47,015 bases of DNA from the NCBI GenBank assembly GCA_010093705.1, contig MU006100.1, positions 284,745 to 331,759 on the forward strand. The letters run 5' to 3'. This document shows positions 1 to 11,500 of this stretch, in pieces; position 1 is the first letter of the stretch, and every line of letters begins with the position of its first letter. A program made the translations under genes and the position numbers. This DNA is from Patellaria atrata CBS 101060. Its lineage: Eukaryota; Ascomycota; Dothideomycetes; Patellariales; Patellariaceae. Under the pieces are notes generated by a model. It did not search any database. It worked only from the letters and a program-made list of their open reading frames with translations, and was not told the origin of the DNA.

Positions 1-99
1 ATATGTGGAATATGTGGAATATGTGGAATATGTGGAATATGTGGAATATGTGGAATATGTGGAATATGTGGAATATGTGGAATATGTGGAATATGAAGA
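1..99. repeat. 9-bp minisatellite (ATATGTGGA)n
   Basis: Ten perfect head-to-tail copies of ATATGTGGA fill positions 1-90, followed by one diverged copy (ATATGAAGA, 91-99). The array runs off the left edge of the window, so its true copy number is unknown. It does not match TTAGGG-type telomere repeats. It lies about 310 bp beyond the stop codon of the medA-like gene and is not coding in any convincing frame. Confidence 0.97.
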
Positions 100-411
100 A
101 TCGAGGTTGAAATGGTACCGAGGTAATTCTGAGGTAGAGGCAAACACGGCAAACAATTGGAAAGGTCAGGTCAGTCAAGGTTGATTCCGGATTGAGCCTA
201 GGTGGGGTCTTGAGAATAACCGAGGAATGCCGGGGTGGTGGTCGAATGAGGGCGCATGATCAGCGTTGCATCCATCCGTGACACATGAAAGCTAACTTGA
301 CGGGGACCAGCACTCCACCCTTCCATGCCAAAGTAACACACCATTCCATTATACTTTTGGCTGATTCCTCGTCCTGATCCTGTCATCTTGATATCTTTAT
401 TGATTCCTTAA
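100..411. other. Non-coding 3' flank of the medA-like gene
   Basis: This stretch lies between the minisatellite and the stop codon (412-414, minus strand) of the Medusa-type gene. It probably holds the 3' UTR and poly(A) region of that gene. I see no ORF with recognisable protein content and no RNA gene. Confidence 0.6.
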
Positions 412-2782
412 TCAGGCCCTGGAGGTCCGCTGACCGTACGTCTGATAAGATTTGCCCTCTTCGACATGTGAGAATTCCTCTTCACCCCCCATCTGCGGCA
501 TCTGTTGCTCCGATTCAGGGAGTATAGCTTCCGCCCGTGAATGGTACATCGGCATCCCATTGGTCGCTGTCGCCGTCGTGGGTACCGTTCCAGCCCTGGG
601 ATCAAAGTAGGCTGTAAAGTCAAAGGATGTAGTGCGCGAGTTCGAGGGAAATGTTGGTCCATATTGACCGGTGCCTGTTTGCCATTGACTCATGTTTGCC
701 ATGCTCCCACCAAGCTGTGGGACAGCAACTCGGACGTTTGGTCCTGAAGCTGCTGACATGGATAGGTCGAGACCACCTGATACCTTTGGACTGGCTAACA
801 ATCCTGTCGAGCTCATGTTCGATCGATAGATATTAGACGTTGCCGAGCCTCTCGTTGGTCTTGGGGATGCTGCACGCCTCTGTCCAGTTGGTTGTGAAGC
901 TACTGCGCCACTCTGACCATTAGATACTGGGGGTAGTAGAGCCCCAGCTGTCGAGGAATAACTTGCAGACTGCACGTAGCACGGTTAGCCCCTCTTCACA
1001 CGAACCGTTTGTGGAAAACTTACATATTTGCTGATGATCTTCTTCAGCGCGTGTGGTAAGATCTTCCACGGGAACACCTTCACATCCTTTTCGATATTTC
1101 TTGGCTTGGGGTTTGGGAAGCCCATGATGACCTTGAAGAATTCCTCGCTCTCTGCTTTTGCCTTTGACACCGTCAGAGGTCGGAATCCCTCCAAATTCCT
1201 CCTAATACGGTTCTTTTCCTCTACGGTGAATCGCACTCCAACCAGTGATTCAAGAAGGTAAATCGTATCAACACTTGTAACGAAGCAATCATTCTTCTCT
1301 TCCCACCAGATACAACTGATACAAATACAATTCGGTGGCTTCTCCTCAGGCGTGACAGCGGAAAATGAAGCGGTAATAGTGCTTCCACTTTGACTTCTTT
1401 TGAAGTGAACCAATCTTCTCTTTGCATCCCACTCTTCTCTGCTCCAATCTTCTGCCATTTTATCTAATTCACCCTCAATTTTGAGCACTGCCTTTGAACC
1501 TGGATAGATGGTATACGGGTTAAATGAAGATGACCCACCACCTGAAACTGCAGCTGAGTTAGCTTGCAATGTTGTTGTTCGAATTAGAGGAGGATTGGCC
1601 AGAATCGCAGAAGTAGCTATGCCTGGATCCCTCGAAGTAACTTTAGAGGATGTCATGGAAGGGCTCCTGGCTGGCTGACTGGAGGCCGAGTATGGACTAT
1701 AACCTAAAGGCGGAACGTTTGGCGAGGGAGCTTTGATGCCTGATTGAGAAGTAATCGAGGATGCAGGGTATTGGTAAAGAACTTCAGATTGACGCCGATT
1801 GTCAAAGTGCATACTCTGCTGAGGTCTGGTATAGCCACTCTGATATGCAAAACCTGGCGCCGTCGGCGTACTGGGCTGAAGAAATGGGGTGACAGGAGAC
1901 AGGCTCTGGGCTTGTTGGTAGAGATTTGGACTCGTAACATATCTCGGGTGGAGTGGTTGGCCCGCGTGTCGCTTCGTCGATGAGCGCATGAAATCGGCGG
2001 ATTCAGCAGACACTTTACGCTTCTTCGAATGGTCTTGAACCGGCTGAAACTGTTGGTAAGTTGTCGTAGGTGCGTATGTGAAATCCCCAACTTCAACAAC
2101 ACCCAAACTCTGACCATATTCATCGTCCATACTTAGAATGAGAGGCACAGTCGTGGTATCATGTTGACCTGTTTCGTCGAAGGATGGAATTTCAGAGGAT
2201 AGAGCATATCGGTAGAACTGCTCGTCACTGTCCCTCTTTGAAAGAGCGGTGGGACACCGCTTGTTGCCATACATGGCAGTGAACATAATCGGTGGTTGCT
2301 GGTTGGTAAGATCGTACGTACTTTGTATGTGAACATAGAGTTTCGAGCCTACTATTCCTCGATTTGGGGAATATGAGATAACTTGCGGGAGAGAACGGGA
2401 TCTCGCATCCATTAATGAGGTAAAGGGAGGGTGAAAGCCTACATCACGCGGCTGGGACGAAGGCCCCGTCATGAAGGGCATTTGGTCCCCGGGCGTGGGT
2501 GAATGAAATTCTCGCGCGTGGGTGCTGGAGGTCTGCGATGTGAGTGATGGCTGTGCAAATGTGCCATAACTGGTGTCCTGACTAGGTCTTGTGGCGGAAT
2601 ATCCTATGATTGCAGAGTCATCAGTCAACTTGTAATTCTCACGTGTACATCATCCGGGGCGTTCCGGCATGCCGGGATTTTTGATTTTGAAATCAAAGGG
2701 TCTTAAGGTTGTAACGTAGGAAAAGTCATGAGCCGCACTTACCGTATACGAAGGGTTCATCAGACTTGCTGTAACCCGACAT
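412..2782 (-). CDS. medA: Medusa-type transcriptional regulator (MedA/Acr1/Ren1 family)
   Basis: Nuclear regulator of conidiophore development, adhesion and surface structures in the Aspergillus MedA / Magnaporthe Acr1 / Fusarium Ren1 family (established knowledge). The model is exons 2782-2743, 2603-1024 and 969-412, giving 725 residues. Residues about 85-195 (start PQVISYSPNRGIVGSK) look like an IPT/TIG-type beta fold. A basic SKKRKV signal at 206-211 resembles a nuclear localisation signal. Residues about 375-540 form the hallmark conserved block (KIEGELDKM, KRRLVHFKRSQSGSTI, NRIRRNLEGFRPLTVSKAKA, GFPNPKPRNIEKDVKVFPWK). The remainder is Ser/Pro/Gln-rich. The first intron joins PFVYG to YSATRP through a CATAG acceptor; the second joins IISKY to SASYSS. 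The start is the only ATG in the first exon. That exon's frame stays open upstream for 63 codons without an ATG, so an extra 5' exon is possible. Confidence 0.93.
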
Positions 2783-5500
2783 CGACAGTAAATCGGTAGG
2801 AATGTCAGCAGCAGTCAGAGAACCACAGTCGTGGTCCTGACCAAACTGCAAAGCTGCAGAATCCGAAGGGTCGCAATCTTCGCCTACAATGAACGGTGCC
2901 TTAAGGCTCTTCTCAGGCTGTGCCACAGATACCTCGTTAGCAGGCAAGACCTCAAGTCTACCAACAGGCAACAGTATTGTAGCCTAGGCTATGACTCCCA
3001 CCAATACCTATAAAAACTCCCGAATTATGGACTCACCAAGTAACATTTGATACGTTTGCTTGCCAGCTTGACGGTGTTTCTAAGGCCTCAGCGTTGGTCG
3101 CCACTTCCTCTATCTCAATACCACCCGGCTAGCCGAATCCGATAGTTGATTTGACGTCGTGACAAAATATTATACCAGCACTTTGGAGAAGAGATTGAGT
3201 TTTGAAGTTATGTCTATGAACTTCCAGGAAGACAAGAAGTAGTCACGGTCGGAGTGACACAGGATTCCACTTGTCGTTGGGTTCGGGGGAGGGAGGAGAA
3301 GAAAAGCGGTGGTCACGACAGCGTGCTCACTTTTGCCAGCGGACAGCAAGTTTTAAGACAGTAAAAGTATTGCAATCATATGCAGTGAAATTGCACTTTC
3401 TTTCAGAAGCGGGTTCCTAATGCCGGGACACCGCTGAGATGTTGCTCCAGAAGCAACTTTCGTTTGAGGTTTCGGGAAGTGCGCCAAACAGGACAACGGA
3501 AGCTGGATATTGAGTCAAAGAACCGGATTACGGATTGAGACCTTCGCCAATGAATCAGAAATGACTGCGTAAACACAACAAATTCGGAAGCCACTGACCA
3601 GAAGAACAAAGATTTCTTAAGGAGCATCAATAGTTCCCGCGAAGCCAAACGAACGTACGGGAAATATTTCGCACGGTCTTGAGGTCGATCGACGACTATC
3701 TAGATCTCCAAGGGATGCCAATTAAATGCGCCGTGGCGGGAACGATGAAGAGGTTTCGTAGTAGTGTGTCTGAGAGGTTGTTGATTGGCAGCGACGCAAG
3801 GAAGCAATTGTTGCCCTACCTGGAAAGATGGAGTACAGAGTACACAGTTAAGAATCTAGTATGGCGCGTGTTTGGAGATGGCTGTATTCTTTTCTTCAAC
3901 TGTTAGGTATCAATGCTTAAAGTCCATCAAACCAAGGACCCGGCACAGTGGTCCAAGGGAGGTCCAGTACTTTTAGGAAGTGTAACTCCCCACACTTAAC
4001 CTCTAACCTTGTGAGGCTCTGAGGCTTTGGTGGAGGCGGTTTCAACACTATGATCGAGCTGAGTAAAGGAACACTTTGATAGGTTTGGTATAAGGTCCAA
4101 TTGGGTAAGCCTTAGAGGCCGAGCCACCGCACGCCTGGCCTCAAGTAGATAGCTACAAAGAGAGTGTACGTAGCTAAACTGCAAGGCAGCCGTTCTGACG
4201 AAGATCCCAAGAGTTCCGAAGGAAAATAGTAATACGGGGCTGATGAGAAGGAAGTTCCTAGAAGAGGCTGATGATTTGACTACCTTGGAATGTGTTCCTT
4301 CAATTGCCTAGCCTGGGTGCTGCTGTTGATTCACAATCCTGAAGCAACCCAGCTCAAACGGAAGATAGTTATGTTAGATTTCTGGACCCGGGAGTTTGAG
4401 TAAGAAGAGGTACAAAGGATGATGGCGGCTCGTCAACGGTTTGTAATGTTGATAACTTGAAACGAGCGTCTGTAAGGTGCAATTTCAACATAGAGGAGAG
4501 ACAAAAAGTCATTGCAAACGAGTTGGAGGAAAGGCATGATGATATACCGCTATTGCGGCCTTGGATCCATAAACGCAGTGGCCATGATCAGCCCGAGCCT
4601 ACAGTCCACAATCGGGTTGAAAAAAAGCCGTTTTGATGGACCAGGCCCACCAGTCAGCTTTGTCAATGTGCTCTCTACAACATGAATGGCTCCGAGCGGG
4701 ACAGCCAGGAGTACCAGGGGGGGTCCGCACATGAAGCCGGGGGATTCTACAAGTTACGAGCATGAGTGCGGCGGGCAAGCAACAAATCAGTCTCAAGGGG
4801 AGGGAAGGAAAATGGATGGTCATGGCTGACCGAGCGAAAGGGATTGATGATGAGATCCGGGAGAGTTGTTGGATGCCGTGAGGCCACTTGGTGAGGCGGT
4901 TGTGGATGGTGAGCAATGATTCTATTTCGAGGTTGTGGGCTGTGCGGCGTAAAAGGTAGAGATGTTAGGGAAACGAAACAGAACGAAACACGAAATTTTC
5001 CATAACTTTAGCTGGCTAAGATAAGGACTAACCCAAGGTAGCCTTTTTTTTCTGTTGCTAGGATTCCTGCTCGATCCTTTTCCCTTAATTCCCTTTTATG
5101 GAACGCTTCAAGCTACTGCAACCTTAATTCTCACCACCAACTACTTGAAGAAAGACATCTTGCCCGTTATTTGTCACCTTCATCAACTATGAAAGCACCA
5201 TTAGCCCTTAAAGACCAGCTGCAATTCCTCCAACTCCTACGACCAGTTGCTTCGCATGCGGACCTTCATTAACCACTACAGTCATGCGTATCTTTATCTC
5301 ATCCTCTGCTGTGTCCCTCAAATATCCCTGGTATCGGTATATTCGACCTTCCGGTATATATTATAGAAATACGAAATACTTCTGTCGTCTTTACACCTCA
5401 ATACTTTACCATTTTGGTCACATTCCCTTTTCAGTCATCCACCGGTCTCATGGCATCCCGTCGCAATATTCGTAAGACGAACGAGGCTCGTTTGTATCAT
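2783..5500 (-). promoter_or_regulatory. Probable medA promoter and 5' leader; no gene seen
   Basis: This is about 2.7 kb upstream of the Medusa-type start codon with no convincing protein gene on either strand. Reading toward medA there are short upstream ORFs, for example one of 12 codons from an ATG at 3046 to a stop at 3008. The tract 5040-5470 is pyrimidine-rich on the plus strand. Developmental regulators of this family often have long leaders (established knowledge); that this region is one is inference. No TATA box or operator could be fixed with confidence. Confidence 0.4.
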
Positions 5501-8500
5501 TTCCCGAACCCGTGAGCCCTATTATTCAGCTTTCGTATACTGCCGTTTGTAGCTTTGAACTTTGTAGCTAAATTTGCTCTTGCGATTACCATGCCTGATA
5601 CCCTGTCTTGTGACGCTACCCGTCTCATAACCCTCATTTACTTCTCATCATGCTTGAACGCTCGTTCATTCAACTGTGAAGGCCAAGTCCGACCCACAGT
5701 GTTGGTGAAAAAAAAAAATGATGCGTTACGATACCTCCTCCTCTCGAATAGGCATCTTATGCGCGCACGCCGCTCCTCGTCTTTGTCGGATGCCGCGGAA
5801 TGCTGCGGATGGACGAGTGTTCAAAATACTAAAGTCTCCCCTGGCGGGCTTCCGCTTTTGATGATAGGAGAAGTACAGAGAGTAAGTAAACTGGAGTGCA
5901 CGGAGGACGCGTTTGCGCGGTCGCCTTCAGCACGCTTAGCTGGGCAATTATTAACCCTTGCACAATCCGTACGAATGAGGCGACCCCTTCAGTCACCGTC
6001 TAGTATGAATATCATGCCGCAGAGCAATATGCACCTGATTATCAAAAGAAGTTGTTGCCGCCAATCTGGTACTCCCTTGCAGGATTCAGTACGGGATTCG
6101 GTAGAGAGTGCAGCTGTTTGGGATACGCTACTTCGAATTATCTCCCTCTAAGATCTCTTATATCATGTCGTGTCACCATCTAGTATATTTGATGACCGAG
6201 CAGTCAGGGCTCAGGTCATCGTGTTTGGCTTGCAAGAAGCGCGGCTGTGTCGATCGGACTGGCCTTCTCAAACCACATTCGATCAAGCGCGGTCACATCA
6301 AAGCGAGTTTCAAACTTCAAAACCACGAGGAGGAAGACGGCGATGTGCAAGCTTTTTCCGCCTGCGGTTATGCAGCGCCTACAGATGCGGCTCGTTGACT
6401 TTTCTAGATTTATGCAGGCACAATCACAATATGATCAAGATCTAAACTCATCCCATCTCGCCAATCATCCCACTTCTTCGACCTAAGCCCGTATAAGGAC
6501 CCTGTTGAGTATGAAAACTTCGATCACCTGCTATCCGAAGGCTTTCGCACCACGAAAATGGGACGAATCCACAAACAAGTCCGCGGTGCGTTAATATGAA
6601 ATTCTCAATGTTCGCACAACACCTTCCATTGCCCCTCGCCGCTCGCCCCTTATGAATTATATAGCTCATTTTCGCAAACGTGCACTGTCTTCAAGACGCA
6701 TGAAGTGCGCTAGTCTATACCAAGACCGCCTCAACAGAGGACCTCCACCTATCCTTTGCACAGGAGGCTTTGAAAGAACATAATTTCGCGTATTGTCAAT
6801 ATTACATGTCCGGTTAAGCAGCAAACATACTCTCGATCTGGATGTTAATCCGATGGTTTTCTCATGTGCGCTCATAGTTCAGCTGAACAGCTGCCTCCAC
6901 GTCGTCAACTCCGATTTAAGCACAACGTATCCCACTTTCAATCCAGAGCCGCCAACGACAAGTTCTAGACGAGTAGATACACAAAGATGGATTTCTTTTT
7001 GATGGCGTCGTGGCGCTTGTTTAAAGATCCACACCTTGTTTCGTGGTGACGAAGCCATGGTACTGGAAACATGCACATGTAAACGACAATTCATGCATGT
7101 GCTGGAAATTCTACTCTACCCAGCCAACTTTGAACTACGACTTTCGTTGAAATCCGTACATACAACACCTTTCTCTACAATCTAGAATCCTCCAACTTCT
7201 TGAGCAACAGAAGGCGTCTAGGTAAAGTAATATAGATTGAGGTAATGATGTCATTCATTCGGATACGTGTAAGCTCTTTTGGGGGATCATTGCCATCTAA
7301 GCACATAGTAGGTGGCGACATTGCAAATGCCTGCTGAATTCTATACATATTTTCTGATTATGGCTCTTTTATCGTCTTTGACTTGAAGATTTTAGTTCTT
7401 ATTTTCGACCTTCCTTACTTGTTATCTAGCTCAAGCTAAACTGCAATATCATTGGAATCTATCCAGTCTGAAAGGTTTCACTAGTCAGTCGTTAGAGTCA
7501 AGTTTCCATTTGTCTTTTCTTGCATATGCGACTCTTACCCCGTATGTTCACCGTTGCTTTTCTAATGTTACATCCGTCTGTCGAACCCGAAACGCCGCCA
7601 TACTACCCGGAGAACCACCTTACCTCCTCTATGGAGCACGTTGTAATCGTTGATTCATCCTTCTCCAATTGTTCAAACCGACTATGAACTTTCAGATCGA
7701 TGCATATGGCCGGTACTTATCTCAATCAGCGGTGTGAGTAACATAACCAAAATTACCGTTCGCAGAGGCTACGATCCTCACCTTGCAATTCAAAGATCGC
7801 GTGTTGCCGAGGAACCATTGCGACTGCAATATATTCCATTGTAATGACCGAATACCGGGTTGAGTATTACGCACGATACGGTTAACGTTCCGAATACTTA
7901 TGTGGACCGGAGCTATCCGAGGTCTCATTAATGACGAATGTACTTTTGTGTAACTTTTGTTGGACCAGGTTGCTGGGCCTGGCTGAAAGAGTCGTACGAA
8001 ATACAAGGGCTCTCAGTTGAACAAGAGAGGTTCGATTTTATAGAGTTTTTCGCATTTACTGTAAGTTTTTTAGAAGTAGGTTATGCTACTGGTACTTAAA
8101 AAATTGCTTTTGCTTATTCTCTTTGAACTACTATCTCGATTACAGCTTATTCCGTTGAAAACCTACGCCGTTTTTGTAACGGAAACTCGAGAATCAGGAA
8201 TTCAAAGAGCCGGATCGGAACGGATAGAATACTGGTCCAATATTTGACAACGTCATGGCCAACCGACTATTAGATAGGATGTGGTTCGTGCGGTATCCCG
8301 CTTGAACAGATCCTTTTAATCACCGTAAACCAACCGAGGTCAATAATACATTATGGACGGGAGATTAATTAGATAATGATTATTTGGTGATTTCCCTTGT
8401 AACTCTTGTTGACTTCTTGGTTTCTTTTGCTTTTTTGTAAACTGACGCCAAAATCAAGTTCTCTCACACCGCGCGTACCCAAAACAGTCGACTGATCGTC

Positions 8501-11500
8501 TCACAATAGCGGCATTCCCGCCGCGTATATTTCAAGGCTTGATACCTCAAATAGCGCGCACGTCTAGCGTATAATTTATCACTTTACGTATAACTTTCCA
8601 AAGAATAAGCGTACAGCATCGCCCCTGTAGAGGTCAAGATTATCTCCTGTCAACGTGCATGTGGTGATTGCCTCTAATGAGCACAGGGCGCGAGGCAGAT
8701 TCATCAAAGGGGCTCCTCTCAATGAAGCCTTAAATTTCTTATAGTCGTATAAGGCCACTATTATGTCCAAGGATAAAAGCAAATACTTATGCGCTTTATA
8801 CCGAAATAGGAAACTAGTAGGCTATAATTTCGGCACAGACCATTCTTTCAGAAGATTGCTCTGTGAGCGGAAGCCTTTCACATGTTCAAAATCCATCCTT
8901 GAGTTTTGGATATAGTAGGATACTGTAAATTGCAAACATTCTCACATCCTCATCAGGAATCTATTAATACCAGAACTGTACCAGGAGCTCCGTGCTACAA
9001 CGTCACTGTTGCACTTGCGAGTAATAATCCCAAGCGGAGTGAAAGCGGAGCCCAAGGTTTACTCTACTTACCTAGACAGTGCAGCAAGCACGTAGTAACG
9101 ACTCTCACCCAACCTCAGCCCCGCTGACAACACCAGATACTTGGACAGCTAAACAAGTACCAGTGTAAGTACAGGTTGTATGATAAGCAAATGTGCTCTT
9201 TATCTCGCACCTTCGCATATTTAGAAGCTCAAGATGTACTCCGCCATCTTCCTCTGTTCTAAAGATATCAAACCGCAAACACCAACCACGTCTCCGATCA
9301 TAATATCGTACCCAGAGGCGTACTGCTAGATCAATCGAACAACTTCGGATGCCGCGTTACATCTTCCGCCGCGCATAACGCACAAGTAATTTCCACCCAA
9401 CCGGTGAGCTAGTTTCCCGCTCTGTCAGTTACCTCAGCCTGCAAGGTGAGGGCACCCACCGCAACCTCCGCCGTTACGGATCCATCCGCACCGCCCAAGC
9501 TCCAAGTACCAAGGTATCGACTCTTTTTTCAAGCAGATGAAAATTCCGATTTTGATAATCCCTTGATTGATATGGGAGCCCGTAAAAGTCAGCCGTTTCA
9601 GGGGCTTCAGGAAGATGCTACTCTCATAAACACGATAACCTATCGAGGATCAACAAGAGCATTGCTTTTACCATGACAAAAATGGAAACGGGCATTGGAC
9701 CGTGATACGAAGCTGGTCAGCTATCAGATTTACGGTCGTGAACGATGAATCCAAACCCGTTTGCTTCGAACTGCCAATTATCAGACTGAGAAATCAACTC
9801 CGGCCTGCTCTTACGTCCAACCCGAGAACGTATCACTCCGAAGTGGTGGAGTGAGCTGCACATTAGAGTCTCATCACCAATCATGAGTCTCTACTGAGAG
9901 TGTTAGCAGAGGAAATCTGACATATCTTACGTGTCATAAAGTATGCGATTTGATGGAGTCAGCTAGCAAGAACTCACATCTGATAACGCTCAATACTACC
10001 GTACCTCGTGATGTCCTCACAAACACGTATCCAGCAAATACTACAGCTCAGTGATGGTCAGAATTAGGATAACAGCTTCACGTCATCAAATAGTCATGTT
10101 CAAAGTTTGTTAGGCCTCCAGCGTTAGAACGTATGCCCAAAGCCCTAAACAACGACCACCCGTTTGTGTCAAGTTAGTGTCCCCACATTCTCTGTGCTTG
10201 AGTGGCTTGAGAAGTGTTTTACTTTTTGTACTTGTACAACTAGACGATTTTCAAGCTATTTGATTATAGATGGATACCTTTCTCGCGATCAGTTATACAG
10301 TCAGGATGCAAATGGGTTATCAAACCATATCTGGAGTCTTTGAACAGTCTGCTTCACAAATATCCTGCTCACCTATACCCTTAGGATAAAATAAAAACTC
10401 AACCACCACGCGCTTGATCTCTCATTAAGACATACTTTTTCCATCCATAAGAATTGACACTTTTTCCGTCAAAAGTCTCCGACCGTTCACAAGTATCTTT
10501 CAACGTTGCGACATTCGGCAAATCCTAGACAGAAACAAGAGAATGCCAGGCGTGATGACACGACGCAAGAGGAGTTTAGAAGACTGAGCAGAGGATTGCA
10601 AAACTGCTTACAATAGCGTAGATAACACCTCTGGACGAACCGAGCACGCGATACAAAATACGATAACCATAAAGCTTTCCACGAGACCGTATCTAGATAT
10701 TCATACCAGAAAAAGATGCTGGAAGCAATGTACCGTGCTTAGGGATACAGCCACGTTTCCGTACCTTTGGTCAGTATCCCTCAATGCAGATAGAAACGTG
10801 TCAACCGTCCAACTATACAAGACTTGGATGCTTGAACGCACTCAGAAGCATTCCATGGATTATCTGTACCGCAAACTTGCCCCTAGACCCAAGATACACC
10901 GTCCTCCCCTCCTATCTGAGCCATGATCAATACATACCCTATCCCCACCCGTCCGTCGCAGAAGCAGACGGTGTCCGGACCAAGTGCCGTATACTCAAAT
11001 ACACAAGAGGTAAATCTTCTCATACAGTATACCGCATACCCAGACGCACAGAACCATCTCCACATCTCATAGCATCCTTAGCACGCATCCAGCGCAAATA
11101 AAAGCTTCAGCTTCCCACCAATACCTCTTTCACGCACAATCTTCAACAAGACTAACATACTTAAGATATCCAGCTAATAGACTCCAACCACAACCGTCCT
11201 CTGCACCTAGACTCATTCGCGCTCGCAAGCTTTATTGAGCTTGCCATGATCGGCTCGCATAGACCGCTCCTCTACATCATTGCTATTCCCTCACTCTCTC
11301 TCAATCGACCGGTCACTAATATAACCGCTAGATATAGGCTCCGGTAGACCACTCACCCTCACCCTCCCTCCTTTGGGGTCCATAAAGGTGTCTGGACATT
11401 ACACATCTGTCATCACACTCTCCGCAGTCACCGGTATCGTCAGCCTTCTATCTGCGCGTGTCGAGCGTGTATGTGGGTCCACTGCGCATATCCAGCCAAG

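Noticed and set aside
1-99. Telomere or CRISPR interpretation of the left-edge array
   Set aside because: The unit is a 9-mer unlike fungal telomere repeats and there are no spacers between units; it is a plain minisatellite.
3403-3906. Open frames of 75-81 codons upstream of medA
   Set aside because: No start context, domain, splice partner or codon bias; typical of chance frames in a leader or promoter.
5284-5475. 63-codon Tyr/Ser-rich plus-strand ORF
   Set aside because: Pyrimidine-rich sequence avoids stops. No protein-like pattern or conserved motif.
11225-11244. Inverted repeat GCAAGCT-loop-AGCTTGC as a terminator
   Set aside because: Intrinsic hairpin terminators are not used by fungal Pol II and no gene ends here; a 7-bp stem is compatible with chance.
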